The translations under genes and the position numbers were made by a program. This document shows positions 17,687 to 26,675 of a stretch of DNA of 64,000 nt, one piece after another. This DNA comes from Liquorilactobacillus cacaonum DSM 21116 (GTDB lineage: Bacteria; Bacillota; Bacilli; Lactobacillales; Lactobacillaceae): the NCBI RefSeq assembly GCF_001436735.1, contig NZ_AYZE01000014.1, positions 187,409 to 251,408 of the forward strand, in the 5' to 3' direction. A model generated the notes under the pieces. That model had not been told where the DNA came from and did no database searches. It saw only the letters and a program-made list of their open reading frames with translations. The number at the start of each line of letters is the position of its first letter. Position 1 is the stretch's first letter.

Positions 17687-19972
17687 TTATTGTGTAGGAC
17701 TTGTGGCAGAACTCGAAGAACTTGTAGAAGATGATCCATTAGTCGTCGTTCCAGATGCTGAATTGTTAGAATCTGAAGTTTCATCAGCAGAAGAATCAAC
17801 AATATTAGAAGATGAACTTGGGATTGAGGAACTAGAGCTAATAGAACTTGAAGAATCAATGGAACTTGAGCTAGAAGATGACGCTATACTACTAAATACA
17901 CTACTTTCAATACTTGAGCTACCAAGGTCAGTAGGAACCGGATCAGAGGAACCTGCTAGGTACAATTCGCGTACACCATTTACTGTTTTTACATATACAT
18001 TACTTGGTCTTTTCCAGTTTTTATTAGATTTTCCCTGGGAAAGGTAAGTCATTGCGTATTTATAGAAATACGAAGCAATTCTAGCTGATGATGCTGATAA
18101 GTAGTTACCTGCTTCATATTGATGATCATAACCAACCCAAACAGAAATTGAGTAATTTTGCGTGTAACCATTGAACCAAGAGTCCATGTCTGCAGAACTA
18201 GGAAATTTAGAAGCAACATCTGATGGATATGAATTTGTACCGGTTTTTCCTGCCTGATATAAACCACTTATTCGCGCATAACGTCCTGTACCTTGGGAAC
18301 TGGAAATGACATCTTTTAACATGTCAGTAATCATGTATGCGGTAGATGATTGCATAACTTGTTTTCCAGAACTTGAATAACTTTTACTTTCACCGTCTGA
18401 GGAAACAATTTTGCTAATATATCTAGGCTTGTAATATGTTCCGCCATTTGCAAACGCAGAATAAGCAGCAGCATTTTGCAAGGTTGAAGAAGGTAAACCA
18501 ATCCCATTTTGAAATTCCAGAGTTTTTTTGTAATTAAAACCGAGTTTACTAATAAAATTCTGTGCTTTTGTGATACCAACAGCTTGTAATGCCCTAATTG
18601 CAGGAATGTTTCGAGACTGAGTAAGCGCGCTTCTCATTGTAATGTTTCCTTGATATTCATCATCAAAGTCGTATAAATTAATGTTCGTACCAGGATAAAC
18701 ATATTTAGTATCTTGTAGTTCATGATATGTTGCCCAACTTAGATATTCAATAGCTGGTCCATAGTCCATTAATGGTTTAGCGGTTGATCCATCTGTTCTA
18801 TCGGTTTGAACTGCCCTATTTAATCCATAAGTTACATTTCCTGTTTTTCGGCCACCAATCATTGCTACAATTTTACCATTGTTAGGATTTACGACAGTCG
18901 ATGCTACCTGAAGTCTATCATCTGGATAGGCAATTTCATCATCAGTATTTGCAAGATTATATAAATATTTTTGAGCATTCATATCTAAATTAGTATAAAT
19001 TTTTAAATTACCCTTATATGGGTTATAACCCTTATCTTCGGCTTCTTGAATAACTTGCTTTAAATATGCATCAGCAATTTTTGATTTTTGAGTTGTATTT
19101 GTAGAACTTGAATGAGTTTGGACAAGTCCTTGTGTTATACTTTCGTTCTTTGCTTCGGCTGCTTGTGCAGAAGTAATTTTTTTATTTGTAACCATAGCAT
19201 CTAAGACTTCATCGCGACGTTTTTTTGCCAATGTCGGATTAGAATATGGGTTATAATCTGTCGGTGCGTTTGGAATACCTGCTAGTAATGCAGTTTGTGC
19301 TAAGTCAAGCTGATTTAAGGATTTGTTAAAATAGTACTTTGCTGCAGTTTGCATTCCTTTAACACCATTGCCCATGTAAACCTTATTAATATAAAAAGTC
19401 AAAATTTGCTGTTTGCTATAGGTATCATCAAGCTTAAGAGCTAACCAAGCTTCTTGAGCCTTGCGTTTCAGTGTTCTATCAGCGGAACTTGTTGAAAAGT
19501 AGGCTAATTTTATTAATTGCTGGTCTAATGTACTTCCACCTTGTAGACCGGAAGAGGCTGATAAATTGGAGAGTGCTGCACCTGCAATACGAACAGGATC
19601 AATACCATGGTGCTTATAAAAACGACGATCTTCTATTGAAACAACTGCATCTTTTAATGTCTGAGGTATTTTATTACTATTGACATATATCCTGTTTTGA
19701 GTGCCAATTCTAGTTATTACTTTTCCTTCAGAATCATATATTGTTGTGGATCCTGCACTCGTGAGGCGAGATTCACTTAGTGAAGGTGCATTTTTTGCAT
19801 ACATAAAGAACGTTGTGGCTCCCACAGCGATGACTATTTCTGCCAGTACTAGCATTGTTAAGAGAAACCGCTTGATGAATGTTTTAAATTTATTAGTGGG
19901 TTTCTTATTATTGGAGGCCTGTTGTTTTTTACGCATTACCCGTGAATTATTGGGATTCTGATTACTACTCAT
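17687..19972 (-). CDS. pbp1A: Class A penicillin-binding protein 1A
   Basis: A bifunctional peptidoglycan glycosyltransferase/transpeptidase of 761 residues. The order is: basic cytoplasmic tail, membrane anchor (about residues 34-57), GT51 domain with EDRRFYKHHGID and the GGSTLDQQLIK motif, and transpeptidase domain with GSTAKP (Ser396), SRN and KTG (576-578). The last 70 residues are a Ser-rich, low-complexity extracellular tail containing long runs of Ser. It lies 11 nt behind recU, the conserved recU-pbp1 operon of Firmicutes. It starts with ATG after AAGGAG. GpsB, a regulator of this PBP class, is encoded 1.4 kb away on the other strand. Confidence 0.95.
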   Translation of the reverse strand: MSSNQNPNNSRVMRKKQQASNNKKPTNKFKTFIKRFLLTMLVLAEIVIAVGATTFFMYAKNAPSLSESRLTSAGSTTIYDSEGKVITRIGTQNRIYVNSNKIPQTLKDAVVSIEDRRFYKHHGIDPVRIAGAALSNLSASSGLQGGSTLDQQLIKLAYFSTSSADRTLKRKAQEAWLALKLDDTYSKQQILTFYINKVYMGNGVKGMQTAAKYYFNKSLNQLDLAQTALLAGIPNAPTDYNPYSNPTLAKKRRDEVLDAMVTNKKITSAQAAEAKNESITQGLVQTHSSSTNTTQKSKIADAYLKQVIQEAEDKGYNPYKGNLKIYTNLDMNAQKYLYNLANTDDEIAYPDDRLQVASTVVNPNNGKIVAMIGGRKTGNVTYGLNRAVQTDRTDGSTAKPLMDYGPAIEYLSWATYHELQDTKYVYPGTNINLYDFDDEYQGNITMRSALTQSRNIPAIRALQAVGITKAQNFISKLGFNYKKTLEFQNGIGLPSSTLQNAAAYSAFANGGTYYKPRYISKIVSSDGESKSYSSSGKQVMQSSTAYMITDMLKDVISSSQGTGRYARISGLYQAGKTGTNSYPSDVASKFPSSADMDSWFNGYTQNYSISVWVGYDHQYEAGNYLSASSARIASYFYKYAMTYLSQGKSNKNWKRPSNVYVKTVNGVRELYLAGSSDPVPTDLGSSSIESSVFSSIASSSSSSSIDSSSSISSSSSIPSSSSNIVDSSADETSDSNNSASGTTTNGSSSTSSSSSATSPTQ

Positions 19973-19983
19973 GATTTGCTCCT

Positions 19984-20598
19984 TTATTCTTTATGTAAGT
20001 TTTCAATTAACTTATCTATAATAGTTAGATATGGGATAAGCGGTTTTACATGATACTTGATTTTAAAGCCATTTTTTTCAATAATACTTTTTGGAATAGA
20101 CTTGCGACCATTTTCTTGATTGTTCCAGTAATTAAAGAGGATTGAAGCTGGTAATAAAAAAACTTCTTGTGTTGCAGTAAACTTAATAATAGTAAAACAA
20201 ATTCCCGCTTGTTTTATGCAAGATTTCATGTGAGTGATTTGATGTTCATGAAAATTATTTAGCGGAAAAGAAGTTTTATTATGAGTTTCTTTGGCTTCGA
20301 AATCTAAGTAATACCCACGATAAACGCCATTATAATCAGTGGTGGATGCTTGCTTAAAATAGGCTTCTTTGATTACAGCAGCACTTCTTTGAGGGTAATC
20401 AACTTGTACGATTTGGATAGGTATTGGTTTTTTATGAATAACCGCAGTATCTTGTTGGAGGTAGTATTGATTACTCTGGTTAATTTCATCTTCAAGTGAC
20501 ATACCACGATTACCAAATATAATATTTTCATGATTATTTTTATTTTTTTTTGGTAGTATAGGTTGATACGGTTTGCCATTTGGATATCTAAGAACCAT
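19984..20598 (-). CDS. recU: Holliday junction resolvase RecU
   Basis: RecU cleaves Holliday junctions in recombination and helps chromosome segregation. The 204-residue protein has the N-terminal RYPNGKPY start, the MSLEDEIN helix and the nuclease core with DFEAKET (the conserved D-x-E-x-K metal site). It also has HEHQI and a C-terminal domain of normal length. It is the first gene of the recU-pbp1A operon and has a strong divergent promoter at 20624-20652. Confidence 0.95.
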   Translation of the reverse strand: MVLRYPNGKPYQPILPKKNKNNHENIIFGNRGMSLEDEINQSNQYYLQQDTAVIHKKPIPIQIVQVDYPQRSAAVIKEAYFKQASTTDYNGVYRGYYLDFEAKETHNKTSFPLNNFHEHQITHMKSCIKQAGICFTIIKFTATQEVFLLPASILFNYWNNQENGRKSIPKSIIEKNGFKIKYHVKPLIPYLTIIDKLIENLHKE

Positions 20599-20623
20599 GT
20601 TTCTTCACACTCCCATTCGACTT

Positions 20624-20652
20624 ATTATACCAACAACGTAAACAGTTGGCAA
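20624..20652 (-). promoter_or_regulatory. recU-pbp1A promoter
   Basis: On the minus strand TTGCCA, 17-nt spacer, TATAAT, with an extended -10 (TGGTATAAT). It lies 26 nt upstream of the recU start and is one of the best promoter matches in the window. Confidence 0.75.
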
Positions 20653-20682
20653 AAGACACATTTCCAAATTATTAAATGATAT

Positions 20683-20712
20683 TTGATATTCATATTATTC
20701 TTGTTTTATGAT
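20683..20712 (+). promoter_or_regulatory. ypsA promoter
   Basis: TTGATA (20683-20688), 18-nt spacer, TATGAT (20707-20712), 33 nt before the ypsA start and divergent from the recU promoter. Confidence 0.5.
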
Positions 20713-20744
20713 TAGTCAAGTTATGATGGAGGTTAAGTAATATA

Positions 20745-21311
20745 ATGCGTTTATGGATTACAGGTTATCGTAGTTACGAATTAAATATTTATAAAGATTC
20801 TGATCCAAAAATTGAAGTGTTGAAAAGTATTATAAAAGATGCGCTACGTTCTAAAGCAGAAAATGGGCTTGAATGGATACTTGTAGGTGGACAGACAGGA
20901 ATTGAACAGTTAACAGTTCAAGTTGTTGAAGAATTGAAAAAAGATTTTCCTATCCTTAAAGTCGCAATGATGTTACCTTACAAAGATTTTGAAAAAAATT
21001 GGAAAGAAGACAGACAAAATGCTTTCTCGATTTTAAAAAATAAGGTAGATTTTTTTGGAGAAGTTAGTACTGAAGTTTATAAATCTCCGAAGCAATTACA
21101 AAACTGGCAAAAATTTATGTTGAACCATACAGAAGAAGCACTAATAGTATATGATCCAGAATTTGAAGGAAAATCAAAATATGATGTAATAGCTGCAAAA
21201 AAGTATGCGCAAAAAAATAAATATAATGTTTTGATGATTGATATGGACTGGCTTGAGAATGGTGCACGTGAGTTTTTTGAAAGAAAAAATGAAAATGATT
21301 TGCAATCATAA
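20745..21311 (+). CDS. ypsA: DUF1273 family protein YpsA
   Basis: A 188-residue cytoplasmic protein of the YpsA/DUF1273 family, which has a SLOG-like Rossmann fold. The N-terminal MRLWITGYRSYEL and the glycine motif VGGQTGIEQ (about residues 47-55) are family marks. In Bacillus and Staphylococcus YpsA has been linked to cell division; the ligand is not known. It stands directly before gpsB as in B. subtilis, opposite recU-pbp1A, so the whole block concerns wall growth and division. Confidence 0.9.
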   Translation: MRLWITGYRSYELNIYKDSDPKIEVLKSIIKDALRSKAENGLEWILVGGQTGIEQLTVQVVEELKKDFPILKVAMMLPYKDFEKNWKEDRQNAFSILKNKVDFFGEVSTEVYKSPKQLQNWQKFMLNHTEEALIVYDPEFEGKSKYDVIAAKKYAQKNKYNVLMIDMDWLENGAREFFERKNENDLQS

Positions 21312-21327
21312 TAATATTTGTTATAAT
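21300..21327 (+). promoter_or_regulatory. gpsB promoter
   Basis: TTGCAA (21300-21305), 16-nt spacer, TATAAT (21322-21327). The -35 overlaps the last codons of ypsA. Confidence 0.6.
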
Positions 21328-21375
21328 TAACAGAGTTGTAAACATAGTTTTCTATAGAATATGAGGTGCATTGCT

Positions 21376-21717
21376 GTGGAGAAGATAAATTTCACGCCAA
21401 AAGATATTGTAAATAAGAATTTTAAACCTAAAATGCGTGGCTATGATCCAGCAGATGTAGATGAATTTCTTGATGATGTTATCAAAGATTATGAGACTTA
21501 TTCTAAAGAAACTCAACGCTTACAGATGGAAAATGATCGTCTTGTTAGCAAGGTTGATGAATTAACTAAGCAATTGGCCATAGGTAAAACTGGGCAAGCT
21601 AGCCGTCCGGTTTCTAATGTGACGAACATGGACATTTTAAAACGTTTATCTAATTTAGAGCGTCATGTCTTTGGTGCTCAATTGAATGATGATGCAAATA
21701 GAGATAGTCGTTTTTAA
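21376..21717 (+). CDS. gpsB: Cell division regulator GpsB
   Basis: GpsB is a DivIVA-like coiled-coil adaptor that positions class A PBPs between septum and side wall. The 113-residue protein has the N-terminal membrane- and PBP-binding domain ([34 protein letters not shown]), a coiled coil to about residue 70, a short linker, and a C-terminal trimerisation segment ([14 protein letters not shown]). I place the start at GTG 21376, 7 nt behind GAGGTG. The in-frame ATG at 21361 precedes that ribosome site and would add five residues absent from the family. Confidence 0.93.
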   Translation: MEKINFTPKDIVNKNFKPKMRGYDPADVDEFLDDVIKDYETYSKETQRLQMENDRLVSKVDELTKQLAIGKTGQASRPVSNVTNMDILKRLSNLERHVFGAQLNDDANRDSRF

Positions 21718-21736
21718 TAGTCTATCTTGAATATTT

Positions 21737-22125
21737 GGTGTAGTTTTCTGGTAATCGCGGTCTACCTTGAGTAGGCTGAGGAAAGTCCAAGCTTGCACAG
21801 ACTGAGATGTCTGTAGTGATCGTGCTTGCTGAAAAAATAAGGCAAGGTACCTTTATGGGTAACGGCAGATAAAAAGGCTAAGGTTTAGTGCTATGTCTGA
21901 GTAGTCTTGAAAGTGCCACAGTGACGAAGCAATATTGGAAACGATATTGATGGAACGCGGTAAACCCCACGAGCAGGTAACCCAAACTTTGGTAGGGGCG
22001 CTTCATGACGGAAATGAACAAATCATGGGGGCAGATAGGTGACTATCTGGAGATAGATGATTACCACCGATTCCAATTACCTGTATTGGATGACGTACGG
22101 AACGTGGCTTATAGAGGACTACATT
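21737..22125 (+). ncRNA. rnpB: RNase P RNA, Bacillus (type B) class
   Basis: The catalytic RNA of RNase P, which trims tRNA 5' ends. Universal core segments are plain: GAGGAAAGTCC, GAAAGTGCCACAGTGACG, GGAACGCGGTAAACCCC, AACCCAAACTTTGGTAGG and the AGATAGATGATTACC element near the 3' end. The ends pair (TGTAGTTTT with AGGACTACA) to form helix P1, which sets the approximate bounds. The place between gpsB and ypsC is the same as in B. subtilis. Exact ends are uncertain by a few bases. Confidence 0.95.
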
Positions 22126-22131
22126 TCAGGG

Positions 22132-22161
22132 AAAGGTTAGGTTTAATCCTAACCTTTTTAT
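22132..22161 (+). terminator. Terminator of rnpB
   Basis: AAAGGTTAGG (22132-22141) pairs with CCTAACCTTT (22148-22157) across a six-base loop, then a T run. Confidence 0.85.
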
Positions 22162-22165
22162 TTTG

Positions 22166-22208
22166 GAACTAGGTTAAAAAGTAAATTTTAACCTGGTTCT
22201 TCTATTAT
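22166..22208 (+). terminator. Second hairpin/terminator after rnpB
   Basis: GAACTAGGTTAAAA (22166-22179) pairs over 14 bp, with one wobble, with TTTTAACCTGGTTC (22186-22199), followed by a T-rich run. It lies five bases behind the first terminator and may be a back-up stop or a processing signal. Confidence 0.65.
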
Positions 22209-22258
22209 TATTGTAAATAAACGGGTTCACTTACAAATTAAGAAAGGTTTGGTAAAAA

Positions 22259-23395
22259 ATGGAGGAATACAATTTAATTGCGACTGCAGCTGCTGGAATT
22301 GAGTCTCTTGTTGGAAATGAGCTTAAACATCTAGGTTATAAAGTTGAAGTTGAAAATAGTCGTGTCAGATTTAATGGCGATTTTGCTGATATTATCAAAA
22401 CTAATTTATGGTTAAGAACTGCTGATCGTGTAAAAATTATAATTGCGGAATTTACTGCGACTTCTTTTGATGAATTGTTTGAAAAAACAAAGGCAATACC
22501 ATGGGATCGGTACTTACCATTGGATGCTGAATTTCCTGTTGCAGGAAAATCACAAAAGTCCAAGTTGTATAGTGTTCCAGATGTGCAAGCTATTGTAAAA
22601 AAAGCAATTGTTGATAAGATGAGTTTAGTTTATCATCGAAAAACTAGATTAGCAGAAACTGGGGCCAAGTTTCCATTAGAAGTGGCGATTAACAAAGATA
22701 AAGTGTTGTTAACGTTAGATACAACAGGGTCAAGTCTTTTTAAACGTGGTTATCGAATTGAAAAGGGGTTGGCACCGCTAAAAGAAAATATGGCAGCAGC
22801 AATGATTCTTTTAGCACATTGGTATCCAGAAATGCCCTTCATTGATCCGGTATGTGGATCTGGGACAATCCCAATTGAAGCAGCGATGATTGGACACAAT
22901 ATTGCTCCTGGATTTAATCGAAGTTTTATTTGTGAAAGCTGGGGTTGGCAAACAGAAGAATTTGTTCAACAAATTCGTGATGAAGCTGATACATTAGCTG
23001 ATTATGACATTGAGTTAGATATTTCTGGATATGATATTGATGGTAAGATGATTGACATTGCAAAATTGAATGCTAGAGAAGCAGGTCTTCTTCACAGTAT
23101 AAAATTTAAACAACTTGCTTTGAAAGATTTTCGAACTGAAAAGAAAAACGGAGTCATTGTAGCAAATCCACCATATGGTGAACGATTGAGTGATCAAAAG
23201 GCTGTTAGAGAACTTTATAAGCAAATGGGACAGACATACAAGAATTTAAATACTTGGAGTAAATATATTTTAACGAGTGACCTTGAGTTTGAAAACTTCT
23301 ACGGTACTAGGGCAACTAAGAAAAGAAAATTATATAATGGCTCACTAAGAACGGATTATTTTCAGTATTGGGGAAAAAAAGAACGTAAGGATTAA
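22259..23395 (+). CDS. ypsC: THUMP-domain class I rRNA (guanine-N2)-methyltransferase, RlmL-N/YpsC family
   Basis: A SAM-dependent RNA methyltransferase of 378 residues, expected to modify a guanine N2 in 23S rRNA by homology to the RlmL N-terminal enzyme. It has an N-terminal ferredoxin-like/THUMP region (residues 1-155), then the Rossmann methyltransferase with the SAM motif DPVCGSGTIPIEA and the catalytic NPPYGERL. Both are intact. The start ATG follows AAGAAAGG. It is placed after rnpB as in Bacillus. Confidence 0.9.
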   Translation: MEEYNLIATAAAGIESLVGNELKHLGYKVEVENSRVRFNGDFADIIKTNLWLRTADRVKIIIAEFTATSFDELFEKTKAIPWDRYLPLDAEFPVAGKSQKSKLYSVPDVQAIVKKAIVDKMSLVYHRKTRLAETGAKFPLEVAINKDKVLLTLDTTGSSLFKRGYRIEKGLAPLKENMAAAMILLAHWYPEMPFIDPVCGSGTIPIEAAMIGHNIAPGFNRSFICESWGWQTEEFVQQIRDEADTLADYDIELDISGYDIDGKMIDIAKLNAREAGLLHSIKFKQLALKDFRTEKKNGVIVANPPYGERLSDQKAVRELYKQMGQTYKNLNTWSKYILTSDLEFENFYGTRATKKRKLYNGSLRTDYFQYWGKKERKD

Positions 23396-23546
23396 TGTAT
23401 TAGAGATAAAATATAGTTTCAATTAAGCGTGAATTTTAATTTCAAAAAAATATGGCTATGTAGGTTGATTATTAAATTTGAACTAACTTTAAAAGATTGT
23501 ACAAATCGATTTTAGAATTCAAATATAATTGACCTATTTTTTTAAT

Positions 23547-23576
23547 AATTCTTAAAAAATATTTATTTTAAGAATT
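23547..23576. repeat. AT-rich inverted repeat between convergent genes
   Basis: AATTCTTAAAA (23547-23557) is a perfect inverted match of TTTTAAGAATT (23566-23576). It lies between the 3' ends of ypsC (+) and the RNase HI-like gene (-) and may be a weak two-way terminator. The rest of the 233-nt gap shows nothing I can name. Confidence 0.45.
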
Positions 23577-23628
23577 AAGTTCGCAGATTATATTAAATCT
23601 TTAGTATAATGAAAGAAGAATTTAGCGT

Positions 23629-24018
23629 TTATAGTGAGTTACGCAATTTTTGGGTGGCAAGAAAATGGGCTCCTTTATTTTCTTTTTCTGGAATCCATTT
23701 ACTGATAACTAGAGGAAACTTTTTTTGTAAATTAATCAATTCAGAGAGCATTTTTTGAAAATTTTTGGAATAGTTCTTGTCAATGCTTTCAATTACAATT
23801 TTACTATCGCAAAAAAACATCAGAGTTTCTGTATTGCTAAAGAGATTGTCTACATACTGGAATCCAGTTATTGCTGCTAAAAATTCAGCTGTGTGGTTGG
23901 ATGAATTTGGAAGGTTAATCGCGTATTGATATTGTTTTCCATTTTTTATAATCAAAATGCCAGCTGTGCTAATTCCTGGATTTCCTTTTGTAGCTGCATC
24001 AGTATAAAGTTTAATCAC
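23629..24018 (-). CDS. RNase HI-like protein
   Basis: A 129-residue protein with the RNase H fold, expected to cut RNA in RNA-DNA hybrids. The N-terminal strand TDAATKGNPG carries Asp7, the helix NHTAEFLAAI Glu45 and strand FFCDSKIV Asp71, which match three of the four catalytic acids. The fourth, expected in the C-terminal ENxxAD segment, is His118 here (NKGAHFLA). Activity is therefore uncertain. It starts at GTG after AGGAG, only 27 nt from the divergent EbsA-like gene. Lactobacilli usually have another RNase H (HII/HIII), not in this window. Confidence 0.8.
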   Translation of the reverse strand: MIKLYTDAATKGNPGISTAGILIIKNGKQYQYAINLPNSSNHTAEFLAAITGFQYVDNLFSNTETLMFFCDSKIVIESIDKNYSKNFQKMLSELINLQKKFPLVISKWIPEKENKGAHFLATQKLRNSL

Positions 24019-24045
24019 ATTAATCGCTCCTAGGAAGGTGTTTTT

Positions 24046-24435
24046 ATGAATAAGAAATTACGTTATCAACCAGACATTGCGACAAGTACAATATGTTGGT
24101 CATTTACGTTTATTATACTACTTTTTAGTTTATTACTATGGCTTGAAATCACTGTTCTTCAAATATGGACAATCCTTGTTTTTCTAATATTTTTAATCAC
24201 GGTGTTTATTCAACTATTTTTTAGATGGATAGAATTAACTGACGAAAGAATGATTGTACACACAGTAATCCCACAAAATATTAAGAAAATTGATTTAATA
24301 AATATTAGCAAGGTCAGAATGACGCGTCATGGTGTGGTAGTAAAAGTTGAAAATCAAAAATTTTTTTATTTCATGAATAAAAATGGTCGTGAAATATTGT
24401 ATAATTTGTTGTTAACAACGACAAATGTTCGTTAA
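24046..24435 (+). CDS. EbsA-like small membrane protein
   Basis: A 129-residue protein with two adjacent transmembrane helices (about residues 16-38 and 41-60), then a soluble basic domain of about 65 residues with a PH-like strand pattern (ELTDERMIVHTV, KIDLINISKVRMT). Proteins of this layout beside an RNase H gene are annotated EbsA in enterococci and lactobacilli; the name comes from a pheromone-plasmid study and the function is not settled. The start ATG follows AGGAAGGTG. The recognition is moderate. Confidence 0.6.
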   Translation: MNKKLRYQPDIATSTICWSFTFIILLFSLLLWLEITVLQIWTILVFLIFLITVFIQLFFRWIELTDERMIVHTVIPQNIKKIDLINISKVRMTRHGVVVKVENQKFFYFMNKNGREILYNLLLTTTNVR

Positions 24436-24489
24436 TTTCTTGTGATAATCATTGACTGACTTTTAAATCAAAGCAATTTAGTGATTTTA

Positions 24490-24518
24490 ATGACATTTAA
24501 CGAACAATAGATTATAAT
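24490..24518 (+). promoter_or_regulatory. fhs promoter
   Basis: ATGACA (24490-24495), 17-nt spacer, TATAAT (24513-24518), about 30 nt before the fhs start. The spacer contains TTAACGAACA, the inverted copy of TGTTCGTTAA at 24425-24434. Confidence 0.55.
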
Positions 24519-24548
24519 TTAGGCATATTTGTTAGGAGGATGTTCTCA

Positions 24549-26207
24549 TTGAAAGATATTGAAATTGCACAACAAGCTGAGATTGTGAAAATTACCGAAA
24601 TTGCTGCAAAAGTTGGGTTGAAGCCTACGGATATTGATCAGTATGGAGACTATAAAGCAAAAATCAAACTTCCAGTTGCTGCCAATAAGAAAACTAAAGG
24701 GAAATTAATTTTAGTTACGGCAATTAATCCTACTCCTGCTGGGGAGGGGAAATCTACGGTAACCGTTGGATTAGGTGATGGACTGAGCTTGCTTGGTAAA
24801 AAAGCAATAATTGCGCTTCGTGAGCCTTCTTTGGGGCCAGTGATGGGGATGAAAGGTGGAGCAACTGGTGGTGGTTATTCGCAAGTTGTTCCAATGGAGG
24901 ATATTAATCTTCATTTTACTGGGGACATGCATGCATTAACAACAGCAAATAATACATTAGCTGCACTAATTGATAATCATATATATCAAGGGAATACTCT
25001 GGGCATTGATCAACGGCGAATTATTTGGAAGAGAGTTTTGGATATAAATGATCGTGCTTTACGGCATGTTGTAATTGGTCTTGGAGGAATTTCTCAAGGA
25101 ATCCCTCGAGAAGATGGATTTGATATTACAGTTGCAAGTGAGTTAATGGCGATTTTATGTCTTGCAAAAGATATTGCGGATTTAAAGCGTCGTATTGGTA
25201 ATATTGTTATTGGATATACGGCAACACGGGAACCTGTTACTGTTACACAGTTGGGGGTTACAGGTGCAATTGCTTTATTATTAAAAGATGCGATTAAGCC
25301 CAATTTAGTTCAGACATTAGCCCACACGCCTGCAATTGTTCATGGAGGGCCATTTGCAAATATTGCTCATGGTTGTAATAGTGTGATTGCTACACAGACT
25401 GCCTTGAAATTAGCTGATTATACAATAACGGAAGCTGGATTTGGTGCTGACTTAGGTGCAGAAAAATTTCTAGATATTAAAACGCCTGTATTGGGGAAAA
25501 CACCAGACACAATTGTTATTGTTGCAACGATTCGCGCTTTAAAAATGCATGGTGGGTTGAAAAAAGATAATCTTGAACAAGAAAATATAGAAGCTTTGAC
25601 CAAAGGCTACGTCAATTTAAGGAAACATATTAATAATATGAAACAATATAATGTACCTGTTGTAGTTGCAATTAATCAGTTTACTTCGGATACAGAAAAC
25701 GAGTTAATAACTTTACAAAAATTATGTGCCAATGATGAGACAGAGGCGTTTGTTGCAAATGTTTGGGCAAATGGTGGAGAAGGAGCCTTGGATTTAGCAA
25801 AAGCAGTCGTGTCTTCTTGCGATAAAACTACTGAATTTAAACCACTCTATGAGGTAGAAGATAGCATTCAAACTAAAATCGAAAAAATTGTTACCGACAT
25901 TTATGGTGGTTCAAAAGTAGAATATGGTCCAAAAGCTAAACGCCAACTTAAACAATTCGCTGAATTAGGATGGGACCACTTGCCAGTATGTATGGCTAAA
26001 ACACAGTATTCTTTATCAGATGATGCAAAAAAATTAGGAGCACCTTCAGATTTTACAATTCATGTCCGGGAATTTGTTCCAAAATTAGGAGCGCAGTTTA
26101 TTGTGGCGCTTACTGGTAATGTTTTGACTATGCCAGGATTACCTAAGACTCCAGCAGCAAATGGTATGGAATTGAGCGATGATGGTCAAATTTCTGGGCT
26201 ATACTAG
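24549..26207 (+). CDS. fhs: Formate-tetrahydrofolate ligase
   Basis: This enzyme joins formate and tetrahydrofolate with ATP to give 10-formyl-THF for purine and fMet synthesis. The 552-residue protein has the ATP-binding [11 protein letters not shown] loop (about residues 62-72), [27 protein letters not shown] and the family C-terminus [17 protein letters not shown]. Length is normal. AGGAGG (24534-24539) directly abuts an in-frame ATG at 24540, which is too close; the TTG at 24549, nine bases away, is the better start. It stands alone, with its own promoter and terminator. Confidence 0.96.
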   Translation: MKDIEIAQQAEIVKITEIAAKVGLKPTDIDQYGDYKAKIKLPVAANKKTKGKLILVTAINPTPAGEGKSTVTVGLGDGLSLLGKKAIIALREPSLGPVMGMKGGATGGGYSQVVPMEDINLHFTGDMHALTTANNTLAALIDNHIYQGNTLGIDQRRIIWKRVLDINDRALRHVVIGLGGISQGIPREDGFDITVASELMAILCLAKDIADLKRRIGNIVIGYTATREPVTVTQLGVTGAIALLLKDAIKPNLVQTLAHTPAIVHGGPFANIAHGCNSVIATQTALKLADYTITEAGFGADLGAEKFLDIKTPVLGKTPDTIVIVATIRALKMHGGLKKDNLEQENIEALTKGYVNLRKHINNMKQYNVPVVVAINQFTSDTENELITLQKLCANDETEAFVANVWANGGEGALDLAKAVVSSCDKTTEFKPLYEVEDSIQTKIEKIVTDIYGGSKVEYGPKAKRQLKQFAELGWDHLPVCMAKTQYSLSDDAKKLGAPSDFTIHVREFVPKLGAQFIVALTGNVLTMPGLPKTPAANGMELSDDGQISGLY

Positions 26208-26312
26208 AATCTTTTGAATGAGACGGATAATTATTTATAATTTGATGTTGTTAGAATGAAACAAGAAAAGGGTATTTAATTAGTAAAACTTATTAACATA
26301 GAATGAATTGAG

Positions 26313-26352
26313 TAAGGACTAAGTCAGCTATATTGTGGCTTAGTCCTTTTTG
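26313..26352 (+). terminator. Terminator of fhs
   Basis: AAGGACTAAG pairs with CTTAGTCCTT and is followed by TTTTGTT. It lies about 105 nt after the fhs stop. Confidence 0.8.
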
Positions 26353-26675
26353 TTGTATGTGTTTATTTAAAAAAATAAAATAAAAATAACTGATGCCATA
26401 TAAAATTATTTTAATATAGATGAAAAAACGAAACTATAAGAAGTAATTTTCGTAACGACATTATTAGACGGGGGTTTTTAAGTTCTGCAAGGTTATTTCT
26501 ACATAGTCAGCTAGATAACCAAAAAACTAAGTTCAGTTTTAAAGTGATTGTTTTTGGAGATCAAGTAATTGTGATTAAATAAAATAATTTTATAAATATT
26601 TGGTAAATTATATATTTACAAAAAAATTACTGCAATATGGCCTAATAATTTACATTAGCTAATTATAATTAACAT
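26353..26675. other. AT-rich intergenic stretch before the ABC operon
   Basis: About 320 nt without a credible reading frame. It contains an imperfect inverted repeat (GGTTAT near 26489 against ATAACC near 26515) and a TATAAT at 26664-26669 with no good -35. The 5' leader of the operon probably begins at its right end. I see no known riboswitch pattern. Confidence 0.4.

Noticed and set aside
17703-18047. Plus-strand frame of 114 codons rich in Glu and Leu opposite the end of pbp1A
   Set aside because: It is the antisense image of the Ser-rich tail (TCA/AGT runs read as Glu/Leu codons), has no ribosome site and matches nothing.
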